Assembly (NCBI RefSeq): GCF_001425755.1
Contig: NZ_LMDH01000001.1
Coordinates: 1,434,060-1,498,059 of the forward strand
DNA length: 64,000 nucleotides
From: Aeromicrobium sp. Root344
GTDB taxonomy: Bacteria; Actinomycetota; Actinomycetes; Propionibacteriales; Nocardioidaceae
Direction: 5' to 3'
Under the pieces are notes generated by a model, which had not been told where the DNA came from, searched no databases, and saw only the letters and a program-made list of their open reading frames with translations. The first letter of the stretch is position 1. Each line of letters starts with the position of its first letter. Shown here in pieces: positions 33,255 to 41,327 of this stretch. The translations under genes and the position numbers were made by a program.

Positions 33255-34718
33255 ATGAGTGAGTCACGCGAGAAGGAAGTCGTCGCCGCCGTCCATCCAC
33301 AGCTGTTCATCGGCGGGCAGTGGCGCGACGCCGAGGATGGCGCGACGTTCCCGGTCGAGGACCCGTCGAACGGCGCGACCCTCGTCGAGGTTGCCGACGC
33401 GAGTGTCGCCGACGGCAAGGCCGCCCTCGACGCGGCCGTGGCAGCGCAGGGCGACTGGGCGGCGACCCCACCGCGCGATCGCGGGGAGATCCTCCGCAAG
33501 GCGTTCGAGATCATCACCGAGCGCGCCGATGAGCTGGCGCTCCTCATGACGCTCGAGATGGGCAAGCCGATCAAGGAGGCCAAGGCCGAGATCGCGTACG
33601 GCTCGGAGTTCTTCCGCTGGTTCTCCGAGGAGGCCGTACGCATCTCTGGCCGCTACTCCGTCGCCCCCAACGGCGCGACGCGCCTGCTGACGCTCAAGCA
33701 GCCGGTCGGTCCGTGTCTCATGATCACGCCGTGGAACTTCCCCCTGGCCATGGGTACCCGCAAGATCGGCCCGGCGATCGCCGCCGGGTGCACCATGGTG
33801 GTCAAGCCCGCCGCGCTCACGCCGCTGTCGATGCTGCGCCTCGCCGACATTCTCGCCGAGGTTGGGCTGCCCGACGGCGTGCTCAACATCGTGACGACCA
33901 AGAGCACCGGCAAGGTCATGGAGCCGCTGATCCGCGACCCGCGGTTGCGCAAGCTGACGTTCACCGGCTCGACCGAGGTCGGCCGCACCCTCGTCGAGCA
34001 GAGCGCCGAAGGGCTGCTGCGCGTCTCGATGGAGCTGGGCGGCAACGCGCCGTTCCTGGTGTTCGAGGACGCCGACATCGACAAGGCGGTCGAGGGCGCG
34101 ATGCTCGCCAAGATGCGCAACATCGGTGAGGCATGCACGGCCGCCAACCGGTTCATCGTGCACGAGTCCGTCGCCGAGGAGTTCGGCACCAAGCTCACCG
34201 AGAAGATGCAGGCGCTGTCGGTCGGCCGCGGCACCGAGGACGGCATCGACGTCGGCCCGCTCGTCGAGGCCAAGCAGCGCGACAAGGTCGCCGAGCTCGT
34301 CGACGACGCGGTCGGCAAGGGCGCCACGGTGCTGACCGGCGGTTCTGCCCCCGACGGCGAGGGCTACTACTACGCGCCGACCGTGCTGTCGGACGTACCG
34401 CTCGAGGCGCGGCTCGCCAAGGAGGAGATCTTCGGCCCGGTCGCCCCGATCTTCACGTTCACCGAGGAGGCCGACGCGTTGCGCATGGCCAACGACACCG
34501 AGTTCGGGCTGGTGGCGTACGCCTTCACGTCCGACCTGTCGCGCGCTGTGCGGGTCTACGAAGGGCTCGAGACCGGCATGGTCGGCCTCAACCAAGGCAT
34601 CGTCTCGAACCCGGCTGCCCCGTTCGGCGGGGTCAAGGCGTCGGGTTTCGGGCGCGAGGGTGGCGCGGAAGGCATCGAGGAGTATCTCGAGACCAAGTAC
34701 GTCGGCATCGCCCTGTGA
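33255..34718 (+). CDS. gabD: NAD(P)-dependent succinate-semialdehyde dehydrogenase-like aldehyde dehydrogenase
   Basis: 487 residues of the aldehyde dehydrogenase superfamily. Visible are MITPWNFPLAM (cofactor and substrate site Asn), FTGSTEVGRTL, MELGGNAPFLVF with the general-base Glu, and NIGEACTAANRF with the catalytic Cys. Length, the opening QLFIGGQWRDAEDGATFPVEDPSNG and the ending GVKASGFGREGGAEGIEEYLETKYVGI match GabD-type enzymes that oxidise succinate semialdehyde to succinate in GABA breakdown. A related aldehyde substrate cannot be excluded. The stop TGA shares a base with the next ATG. Confidence 0.85.
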   Translation: MSESREKEVVAAVHPQLFIGGQWRDAEDGATFPVEDPSNGATLVEVADASVADGKAALDAAVAAQGDWAATPPRDRGEILRKAFEIITERADELALLMTLEMGKPIKEAKAEIAYGSEFFRWFSEEAVRISGRYSVAPNGATRLLTLKQPVGPCLMITPWNFPLAMGTRKIGPAIAAGCTMVVKPAALTPLSMLRLADILAEVGLPDGVLNIVTTKSTGKVMEPLIRDPRLRKLTFTGSTEVGRTLVEQSAEGLLRVSMELGGNAPFLVFEDADIDKAVEGAMLAKMRNIGEACTAANRFIVHESVAEEFGTKLTEKMQALSVGRGTEDGIDVGPLVEAKQRDKVAELVDDAVGKGATVLTGGSAPDGEGYYYAPTVLSDVPLEARLAKEEIFGPVAPIFTFTEEADALRMANDTEFGLVAYAFTSDLSRAVRVYEGLETGMVGLNQGIVSNPAAPFGGVKASGFGREGGAEGIEEYLETKYVGIAL

Positions 34719-35380
34719 TGCTGCGCGCGGTGGCACTCACGGTGGCCGCCGGTATGACCCTGGCGGCCTGCAGCGGCGGCAGCGACGCGAAAGCCGCCGA
34801 CCCCAAGCCTTCCGCCTCGGCGACGACGCAGCCGACGGTGGACCCGAAGGAGCCGGCGTGCCGGTTCCTCACCGCTTCGGAGCGCGCCCAGCTCGCGGGC
34901 TCTCCGGTCGACACGGTGGTGGCGACCAGCGGCACCGCCGGCAGCAGTCAGTGTCGTTGGCAGTCGAGCTCGGCGCTGGTCCAGGTCACGACGCTGCCGG
35001 CCCAGGCCTGGGCCAAGACGCTTCCCGAGGTCGTCACGCAGCTGGAGTCGTCGGGTGACGTCAGGACCGCGACGGACAAGAAGGAGCTCGCCCGGGCCAA
35101 GAAGCTGCTGGCGGGCGCCACGTCGTTCACCGGCGAGCAGGCCTGCGCCGCGTTCACGACGTTGGCCGAGATCGGCGGCGCCAAGCGGGGCGCCACGACG
35201 ACGATCACGTCCGTACCCATCACGCAGTCGCAGACCGGCGTCTCGGCCCAGATGTGCACGTCCGGCGAGATGACCTCGTTGATCTACTCGGTGCCGGACC
35301 TCAAGCAGACCAAGGCCGTCGAAGCGGCGGTGACCTCCGCGCTGGCGTCCGCCCAGAAGCGCGCCCTCGCCGCCCGGTGA
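34718..35380 (+). CDS. Secreted lipoprotein, DUF3558-like
   Basis: 220 residues. A short lipoprotein signal with lipobox LAAC (Cys18) is followed by a Ser/Thr/Pro/Lys-rich spacer and a domain with CRFLTASERAQLAG and CRWQSSS, plus two further cysteines, resembling the DUF3558 lipoproteins of actinobacteria. The function is unknown. ATG overlaps the gabD stop (TGATG). The stop codon directly abuts the inverted-repeat element. Confidence 0.7.
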   Translation: MLRAVALTVAAGMTLAACSGGSDAKAADPKPSASATTQPTVDPKEPACRFLTASERAQLAGSPVDTVVATSGTAGSSQCRWQSSSALVQVTTLPAQAWAKTLPEVVTQLESSGDVRTATDKKELARAKKLLAGATSFTGEQACAAFTTLAEIGGAKRGATTTITSVPITQSQTGVSAQMCTSGEMTSLIYSVPDLKQTKAVEAAVTSALASAQKRALAAR

Positions 35381-35491
35381 CGGTTTACCAAGAGGTCAGG
35401 GGATTCTGCGCCCTCCTCAAGGCAAGATGCCACTCCTCAGGGCGCGCGCGCCTTGGTGGGTGGCGGTTTGCCCTGACCTCTTGGTAAACCG
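35381..35491. repeat. Inverted-repeat element, copy 1 (MITE/REP-like)
   Basis: A 111-bp element whose ends are perfect 21-bp inverted repeats; the left end reads CGGTTTACCAAGAGGTCAGG and the right end is its exact complement. The interior shares TGCCACTCC, GGCGCGCGCGCC and TGGCGGTTTGCC with copy 2 at 50546. It begins at the base after a stop codon and ends 7 bp before the convergent ABC gene stop. No target duplication is evident. Confidence 0.85.
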
Positions 35492-35498
35492 CCAGCCG

Positions 35499-37493
35499 TC
35501 AGAACGAGACGTCGGCGCGGCGGTCGTCGGCGCCGGGCTTGTCGCAGTAGGTCTCGCCGCTCGTGAACCGCACGCCGTCGGTGAACCGGGCTTCGATCTG
35601 CCCCGACCCGAACTGCTCGACGTAGAGGCGCGAGTAGAGCCCGCCCAGCGCGAGCAGCTCGTCGTGCGTGCCCTGCTCGACGAGCTTGCCCTCCTCGAGG
35701 CCGAAGATGACGTCGGCGTTGTGGATCGTGGACAGCCGGTGCGCGATCGCGATGGTCGTACGGTTGTGGGTCGCCCGCTCGAGTGCGTCCTGCACGAGCC
35801 GCTCGGTCTCGGTGTCGAGGGCCGACGTCGCCTCGTCGAGGATCAGGATGCGCGGGTCCATCAGCAGGACCCGGGCGATCGCGAGCCGCTGCTTCTCGCC
35901 GCCGCTCAACCGGTAGCCGCGCTCGCCCGTGATGGTCTCGTAGCCGTCGGCGAACGACAGGATGCGGTCGTGGATGTTGGCGTCGCGCGCCGCCTGCTCG
36001 ATCTCGTCGGCGGTGGCGTCGGGCTTGGCGTACGCGATGTTGTCGCGGATCGTGCCGTGAAACAGGTAGGGCTCCTGCGTCACCATGCCGACCGCCTCGG
36101 CGACCGAGCCCATCGTCAGGTCGCGCACGTCGGTGCCGTCGATCAGGACCGCGCCGGTCGTGACGTCGTAGAAGCGCGGGATCAGGTACGTCATGGTGGT
36201 CTTGCCCGAGCCTGACGGACCGACGATCGCGGCGAGCTGACCGGGTGCGACCCGCAGCGACACCCCGTCGAGCGCCCAGCCCTGCTCCGGCGCGGGCTCC
36301 GTGCGGTCGATGCGGACGCCGCTCTCGCCGAACCGGTCACCGGCGGGATCGCCAGACAGCCGGCGCGGTTCGGGATAGCGGAAGTGCACGTCGCGGAACT
36401 CGATCTCGCCGCGCAGGTCCTTGGGATTGAGCGCGACCGCTCCCGCGCGCTCGGTGATCGCGGGCTCGAGGTCGAGGTACTCGAACAGTCGCCGGAACAG
36501 CGCCAGTGAGGTCTGCACGTCGAGCGACACCCGCATGAGCTGCAGCAGCGGCATCTGCAGCCTGGCCTGCAGCGTCGTGAACGCGACGAGCGTGCCAGCA
36601 GTCAGGGCGGTGCCACCGTTGAGCATGTAGCCGGCGACAAGATAGATGAGTGCCGGCGTGATCGCGAAGAACGTCTGCACCGTGGCGAAGAACGTACGAC
36701 CCGTCATCGCCTGCTCGACCTGGAGGCGGGTCTGGTTGCGGTTGGCCTCGCGGTAGCGCTCGACCTCGGAGTCGGCGCGGTTGAACACCTTGGACAGCAG
36801 GATGCCCGAGACGCTGAGCGCCTCCTCGGTGATCGCGGTCATCTCCGACAGCGACTCCTGGGTGCGGCGGGCGAGCTTCTGGCGCCGCTTGCCGACCTGC
36901 AGCTGGATCCAGACGAACAGCGGCATCACGACGAGGGTCAGGAGGGTCAGCTGCCACGACAGGATGATCATCGACACGAACGCCGCGATCACGGTGACGC
37001 TGTTCTGCAGGATCGAGGTCGCGGTGTCGGTCAGCACCGTACGCACGCCGGCGACGTCGTTGGCGAGCCGCGACTGGATCGCGCCGGTCTTGGTCGCGGT
37101 GAAGAACGCGAGCTCCATCTTCTGCAGGTGGGCGAACAGGCCGCTGCGCAGATCGGCCATCGCCGAGTTGCCGATCGTCGAGGTCAGCCAGTTCTGTCCG
37201 ATGCCGATCAGCGCCGTGACGACGGGGATCGCGCACAACCCGCCGACGAGCCACGCGAGCAGGCTGAGGTCGACCCCGCTCCCGTCGGCGGGGAACAGGG
37301 CGTGGTCGAACACCGCCTTGGTGAAGAACGGGGCGACCGACGCCAGTGCGGCGGAGGTGACGACGGCCACCGCGACGTACGCCATCTTGGTCCGGTAGGG
37401 GCGCAGCATCTGCGCGATGCGGCCGAGGATCGGCCGGCCGGTGCCGATCTCGTCTTCGCTGAGGTGCGTGATGTTGGGGCCGGGCCGCATCAT
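35499..37493 (-). CDS. ABC exporter, fused permease and ATPase (ABCB type)
   Basis: 664 residues. A type 1 exporter membrane domain of six segments (about 45-330) is followed by an ATPase with Walker A GPSGSGKTT, signature LSGGEKQR, Walker B ILILDEATSALD and the H-loop IAIAHRLST. It should work as a homodimer to export lipid, drug or peptide. A non-conserved insert (RRLSGDPAGDRFGESGVRIDRT) sits between the first strands of the ATPase, and the C-terminus has an extra tail of about 40 residues after the usual end. ATG 37493 overlaps the YbaY-like gene stop (ATGA). Confidence 0.92.
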   Translation of the reverse strand: MMRPGPNITHLSEDEIGTGRPILGRIAQMLRPYRTKMAYVAVAVVTSAALASVAPFFTKAVFDHALFPADGSGVDLSLLAWLVGGLCAIPVVTALIGIGQNWLTSTIGNSAMADLRSGLFAHLQKMELAFFTATKTGAIQSRLANDVAGVRTVLTDTATSILQNSVTVIAAFVSMIILSWQLTLLTLVVMPLFVWIQLQVGKRRQKLARRTQESLSEMTAITEEALSVSGILLSKVFNRADSEVERYREANRNQTRLQVEQAMTGRTFFATVQTFFAITPALIYLVAGYMLNGGTALTAGTLVAFTTLQARLQMPLLQLMRVSLDVQTSLALFRRLFEYLDLEPAITERAGAVALNPKDLRGEIEFRDVHFRYPEPRRLSGDPAGDRFGESGVRIDRTEPAPEQGWALDGVSLRVAPGQLAAIVGPSGSGKTTMTYLIPRFYDVTTGAVLIDGTDVRDLTMGSVAEAVGMVTQEPYLFHGTIRDNIAYAKPDATADEIEQAARDANIHDRILSFADGYETITGERGYRLSGGEKQRLAIARVLLMDPRILILDEATSALDTETERLVQDALERATHNRTTIAIAHRLSTIHNADVIFGLEEGKLVEQGTHDELLALGGLYSRLYVEQFGSGQIEARFTDGVRFTSGETYCDKPGADDRRADVSF

Positions 37494-37801
37494 TCGTCGA
37501 TCTTGGTGAGCAGCACCTCGGTGGAGTCGCCCTCGACCGGGACGAGCTCGGTCGTGCCCCACACGCCGACCTCCGTGCGCAGCATGGCCCAGATCAGCAG
37601 CGTGTCCGGCGCGGCGACGAGGGTGGGGTCGACGCTGAGCGTGAACTCAGCGGGCACGCCCGGGGCGTCGACCGCGGCGGCGGCGAGCACCTCGCCCTCG
37701 GTGTCGACGAGCTTGACCGTCGCGACGGCGCCAGGCGGCACGGCAATGCGCTCGCGGATCACGACGGTGCCGGTGACGGTGAGGACGTGTTCGAAAGCCA
37801 T
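37490..37801 (-). CDS. YbaY-like small protein
   Basis: 103 residues, all-beta by appearance. VTGTVVIRERIAVPPGAVATVKLVD, the ALLIWAM-like segment (DTLLIWAMLRTEVGVWGTTE) and overall length match the YbaY/DUF4377-type beta-sandwich seen alone or in lipoproteins; there is no signal peptide here. Its function is unknown. It is translationally coupled to the ABC exporter. ATG 37801 is chosen over a longer frame to 37879 because the conserved domain begins here. Confidence 0.65.
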   Translation of the reverse strand: MAFEHVLTVTGTVVIRERIAVPPGAVATVKLVDTEGEVLAAAAVDAPGVPAEFTLSVDPTLVAAPDTLLIWAMLRTEVGVWGTTELVPVEGDSTEVLLTKIDE

Positions 37802-37917
37802 GTCTTGAATGCTATGCCTCGCCGGCAGATGTGCTGGTCGTCCGCATCTGCTCAGAGCGGTTCTGCCGGCGGTGAACAACCCTGTTGCGGCGCCACGCGG
37901 CGTGGTTGATTGGCGAG

Positions 37918-38898
37918 ATGAGCACCGTACTCGTCCTCGGCGGCACCTCCTGGGTCGGCGGCCAGATCGCGCAGGACGCGATCGCCCGCGGCCACGACGT
38001 CACGTGCCTGGCACGTGGCGAGTCCGGCGGCGTGCCCGAGGGTGCCGCGTTCGTGCAGGCCGACCGGTCGGACCCCCAGGCGTACGACGAGGTCCGCGGG
38101 CAGCGGTGGGACTGCGTGATCGACGTGTCGCGCCAGCCCGGCCAGGTGCGCTCGGCGATCAGCGCGCTGGCCACGGACGCCACGCATTGGACGCTCGTCT
38201 CGACGGGGTCGGTGTACGCCGACCAGAGCGGACCGTTGACCGAGGAGTCACCGGTGCTCGAGCCGCTCGACGGTGGGACCGCCGAGCCGGAGCAGTACGG
38301 CGAGGGCAAGGTCGCGTGCGAGGACGCCGTCCGGCACCTGCACCGCCACCTGATCGTGCGGGCCGGACTGATCGGCGGGCCGGGCGACCGCTCGGACCGG
38401 CTCGGCCACTACGTCGCCCGGTTCGCGCTCGCGGGCGACGAACCGGTGCTGGTGCCGGCGGTCGCGGACCAGCCGATGCAGGTCATCGACGTCAGGGACC
38501 TGGCGTCGTGGATCGTGACGTGTGCCGAGACCGGTGCGACCGGCACGGTGCACGGGGCGGGTGAGCGTACGACCGTCGGCGATCTCGTCGCGTTGTCGGC
38601 GGAGGTCGCCGGGTTCACGGGCGACCAGGTGCTGGCGAGCGAGGCGTGGTTGCACGAGCACGACGTCGAGGAGTGGATGGGGCCGCGATCGCTGCCGCTC
38701 TGGCTCCCAGCCAGTCACCACGGCATGGGTCTGATGGACGACACCCGTGCCCTGGCGTACGGCCTGCGGCGCCGCCCCCTGGTCGACACCCTCCGCGCGA
38801 CGCTCGACGACGAGCGGGCGCGGGGCCTCGACCGCGAACGCCGAGCCGGCCTCAGCCGACCCGACGAGCTCGACCTGATCGCGCAGCTTCGCGCCTGA
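37918..38898 (+). CDS. NAD-dependent epimerase/dehydratase (extended SDR)
   Basis: 326 residues. The Rossmann start VLVLGGTSWVGGQIAQDAIARGHDV and the LVSTGSVYAD segment with the YGEGKVACE Tyr-x3-Lys motif mark an extended short-chain dehydrogenase. The type resembles isoflavone-reductase/CSP41-like SDRs common in actinobacteria as reductases on sugars or as unknown proteins. Followed by a good hairpin terminator. ATG 37918 begins the conserved part. Confidence 0.82.
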   Translation: MSTVLVLGGTSWVGGQIAQDAIARGHDVTCLARGESGGVPEGAAFVQADRSDPQAYDEVRGQRWDCVIDVSRQPGQVRSAISALATDATHWTLVSTGSVYADQSGPLTEESPVLEPLDGGTAEPEQYGEGKVACEDAVRHLHRHLIVRAGLIGGPGDRSDRLGHYVARFALAGDEPVLVPAVADQPMQVIDVRDLASWIVTCAETGATGTVHGAGERTTVGDLVALSAEVAGFTGDQVLASEAWLHEHDVEEWMGPRSLPLWLPASHHGMGLMDDTRALAYGLRRRPLVDTLRATLDDERARGLDRERRAGLSRPDELDLIAQLRA

Positions 38899-38899
38899 G

Positions 38900-38915
38900 C
38901 CACCCGTTCGGGTGG
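38900..38915 (+). terminator. Hairpin terminator after the epimerase gene
   Basis: CCACCC GTTC GGGTGG, a perfect 6-bp GC stem with a tetraloop, begins 2 nt after the stop codon. Confidence 0.6.
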
Positions 38916-38999
38916 TTGCCATGGCTCGCGCGGTCCGGGTGATTCAGGACCTTCGGCTCTATTCCTTGCCATTCGCCATGCGACATTGATCCTGGCGCG

Positions 39000-39005
39000 T
39001 AGCCT
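39000..39005 (+). promoter_or_regulatory. -10 hexamer of the TetR gene (leaderless)
   Basis: TAGCCT ends 6 nt before ATG 39012; GCAAGG upstream is too close to act as a normal ribosome site. Confidence 0.4.
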
Positions 39006-39011
39006 GCAAGG

Positions 39012-39641
39012 ATGAACGCGAAGCCCGGTAGACCACGGACCTTGACGATCGACCAGATCATCGACGCGGTCCTGGCCGAGGGTCTTGGCACGTTCAGCAT
39101 GCCGTCGATCGCGGGTCGGCTCGGTGTCGTGCACTCGGGCCTCTATCGCTACTTCACCGATCGCGAAGACCTCGTCGTGCAGGTCATGGACCGCATCGCC
39201 CGTCAGGCGCCGTGGCCGTCGACGGACCTGCCGTGGCGCGAGCACCTCGAGCAGATCGGCGAGATGTTCTGGACGCTCTGCGGACACTATCCGGGCTACG
39301 ACCTCACCGCGCTGCGCTCCCGCAACGTGTCACCGGGCTTCCTCGAGATGGTCCTGCCGCACATCGAGGCGCTGCAACGTGAAGGGCTCGAGGTCACCGA
39401 CGCCACCGCGGCGGTCGAGTTCGTCCGTGGCCTGGTGCTCACGTCGTCGATCGACGCCGCGCGGCTGCGCTACGTCGAGACCCGGGGCGACCTGCCGGAG
39501 CACGCCATCCCGGGCTTCGCCGATCCCGAGAAGTGGGCGGGCCGCGGCTGGTATCGCCGCCACCTCAGCACCTGGCTCGACGGACTCTCCCAACGCGTCG
39601 CCGTGCTCCAACCGAGCGCAGCTGGACGTACGGCCGTCTGA
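39012..39641 (+). CDS. TetR/AcrR-family transcriptional regulator
   Basis: 209 residues. The N-terminal helix-turn-helix is clear: LTIDQIIDAVLAEGLGTFSMPSIAGRLGVVHSGLYRYFTDREDLVVQVMD (about 14-63). The C-terminal all-helical domain should bind a small ligand. No target gene is certain; it has a strong terminator behind it and the epimerase ahead in the same direction. Confidence 0.88.
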   Translation: MNAKPGRPRTLTIDQIIDAVLAEGLGTFSMPSIAGRLGVVHSGLYRYFTDREDLVVQVMDRIARQAPWPSTDLPWREHLEQIGEMFWTLCGHYPGYDLTALRSRNVSPGFLEMVLPHIEALQREGLEVTDATAAVEFVRGLVLTSSIDAARLRYVETRGDLPEHAIPGFADPEKWAGRGWYRRHLSTWLDGLSQRVAVLQPSAAGRTAV

Positions 39642-39661
39642 CCCGCGTCATTCCTGAGCGA

Positions 39662-39694
39662 ATGCCCCACCCTGACTGACTCCGGGTGGGGCAT
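39662..39694 (+). terminator. Terminator after the TetR gene
   Basis: A perfect 11-bp stem, ATGCCCCACCC with GGGTGGGGCAT, loop of 11 nt, about 20 nt after the stop codon. Confidence 0.7.
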
Positions 39695-39790
39695 CGTCGT
39701 CGGCGCGCGCTGTCTGCTCAACGTCGCCGACACGTCAGGACTACCCGGGCGCCGAGGTGACATGCGTACGTTCGACCCATGGCTTGCGTA

Positions 39791-39807
39791 GTACCCCCTA
39801 GGGGTAT
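39791..39807. promoter_or_regulatory. CsoR box 1
   Basis: TACCCCCTAGGGGTA (39792-39806) fits the GC-rich CsoR operator with TA-CCCC / GGGG-TA arms. Together with the second box 21 bp further on it brackets the csoR promoter. Confidence 0.85.
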
Positions 39808-39827
39808 ATGGTCGTGCACAGAACACA

Positions 39828-39842
39828 TACCCCCTGGGGGTA
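39828..39842. promoter_or_regulatory. CsoR box 2
   Basis: TACCCCCTGGGGGTA is a perfect palindrome about a single central base and matches the CsoR operator type. It lies 17 bp before the csoR ATG. Confidence 0.88.
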
Positions 39843-39859
39843 CGGACGAGGAGCTCACG

Positions 39860-40159
39860 ATGGCACACGACCACGAAGCACGCGGCTACGACGACAAGAA
39901 GGCCGACTACCTCAAGCGGCTCCGCCGCATCGAGGGGCAGGCCCGGGGCCTGCAGCGGATGGTCGAGGAGGACCAGTACTGCATCGACATCCTCACTCAG
40001 GTCTCGGCGATGACCAAGGCGCTCCAGTCCGTCTCGCTCGGCCTGCTCGACGACCACCTGAGCCATTGCGTCGTCGACGCCGCCCGCGCGGGTGGCGCCG
40101 AGTCCGAGGCCAAGATCCGTGAAGCCTCCGACGCCATCGCCCGCCTCGTCCGCAGCTGA
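39860..40159 (+). CDS. csoR: Copper-sensing transcriptional repressor CsoR
   Basis: 99 residues. The Cu(I) ligands expected for CsoR are present: Cys41 (in EDQYCIDIL) and His66 and Cys70 (in DDHLSHCVV). The N-terminal LKRLRRIEGQARGLQRMVEE is the DNA-binding helix region. It represses the operon by binding the two boxes upstream and lets go when copper binds. GAGGAG lies before ATG 39860. First gene of the copper operon. Confidence 0.93.
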   Translation: MAHDHEARGYDDKKADYLKRLRRIEGQARGLQRMVEEDQYCIDILTQVSAMTKALQSVSLGLLDDHLSHCVVDAARAGGAESEAKIREASDAIARLVRS

Positions 40160-40184
40160 CCCCGAACCCACGAGAGGAACCATC

Positions 40185-40391
40185 ATGACCACCAGCACCT
40201 ACACCGTCGTCGGCATGACCTGCGAGCACTGCGTCCGCTCGGTCAGCGAAGAGGTCGGCGCGATCCCCGGCGTCCAGGACCTGACCGTAGACCTGGCGAC
40301 CGGAGCCCTGTCCGTCACGACCGAGGCCGAGCCCGTGGCCGACGATGCCGTACGTGAGGCCGTCGCCGAGGCCGGCTACTCGCTGGCATGA
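40185..40391 (+). CDS. copZ: Copper chaperone CopZ (HMA domain)
   Basis: 68 residues, one heavy-metal-associated domain with the GMTCEHC motif (Cys13, Cys16). It carries Cu(I) in the cytoplasm to CopA and CsoR. GAGAGGAAC precedes ATG 40185. Its stop overlaps the next start (ATGA), confirming one operon. Confidence 0.92.
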   Translation: MTTSTYTVVGMTCEHCVRSVSEEVGAIPGVQDLTVDLATGALSVTTEAEPVADDAVREAVAEAGYSLA

Positions 40392-41326
40392 ACACCGGGG
40401 TGAAGGTCGGCGTGTTCGTCGCCGGCTTGTGCGTCGTCTTCGGCGCTGCGGCTGCGGTCGGCAACGCCGTCGGCCCGGTCGGCTCCGAGCCCGCCGCGAT
40501 GGAGCACGGTGAGGACGACGCGATGACAGACATGCCCGGTATGTCCGAGGGTGGCGACGAGCCGCCCGGCGGACTCCAGGTCGCCCAGAACGGCTACCGG
40601 TTCGTGCTCGACGACCCCGATCAGGAGGCCGCCGACCCGGCCCTCGTGTCGTTCAGGATCCTCGCGCCGAACGGCAGGCCGCTGACCGACTACGCCACCC
40701 TGCACGACAAGAAGCTGCACTTCATCGTCGCCAAGCGTGACCTGTCCGGGTTCCAGCACGTGCATCCGACGCTCGACGAGCACGGCACGTGGACCGCGCG
40801 CGTCGCGCTCACCCCGGGCCCCTGGCGGGCGTTCGCCGACTTCGACCCGGCCGGCAAGGATCCTCAGCTCACGCTCGGCGCCGATCTGACCGTGGCCGGT
40901 GACTACGCCGCCACGCCGCTGCCGGCACCGTCGCGGACCGTGACGGTCGGCGACTACACCGTGACCCTCGACGGGGCTGCCAAGGCGGGGGCGTCCTCGA
41001 AGCTGACGCTGACGGTGGCCAAGGAGGGCGCGCCCGTCACCGACCTGCAGCCCTACCTCGCGGCATACGGTCACCTCGTCGCGCTGCGCGACGGCGACCT
41101 CGCCTATCTCCACGTCCACCCCGACGGTGAGCCCGGCGACGGCACGACCAAGCCCGGCCCGGGCATCACGTTCCACACCGAGTTCCCGTCCGAGGGCAGC
41201 TACCGGCTCTACCTCGACTTCAAGCACGGCGGTGTCGTCCGTACGGCTGAGTTCACCGTCGAGGCCGGCGCGTCGATGGACGACGATGCGTCCGATCACC
41301 ACTCCGACTCCGAGCACGGGCACTGA
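40388..41326 (+). CDS. Membrane-anchored copper-resistance protein, His/Met/Asp-rich
   Basis: 312 residues. An N-terminal hydrophobic anchor ([22 protein letters not shown]) is followed by a metal-binding-looking stretch ([19 protein letters not shown]), then two beta-rich domains and a His/Asp-rich end ([10 protein letters not shown]). [14 protein letters not shown] and [11 protein letters not shown] carry paired histidines. Proteins of this kind sit between copZ and copA in many actinobacteria and probably bind copper outside the membrane. It overlaps copZ and lies one base from copA. Confidence 0.78.
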   Translation: MNTGVKVGVFVAGLCVVFGAAAAVGNAVGPVGSEPAAMEHGEDDAMTDMPGMSEGGDEPPGGLQVAQNGYRFVLDDPDQEAADPALVSFRILAPNGRPLTDYATLHDKKLHFIVAKRDLSGFQHVHPTLDEHGTWTARVALTPGPWRAFADFDPAGKDPQLTLGADLTVAGDYAATPLPAPSRTVTVGDYTVTLDGAAKAGASSKLTLTVAKEGAPVTDLQPYLAAYGHLVALRDGDLAYLHVHPDGEPGDGTTKPGPGITFHTEFPSEGSYRLYLDFKHGGVVRTAEFTVEAGASMDDDASDHHSDSEHGH

Positions 41327-41327
41327 G

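Noticed and set aside
35381-35498. Insertion sequence remnant
   Set aside because: No open frame or transposase motif fits inside about 110 bp; it is a non-coding inverted-repeat element.
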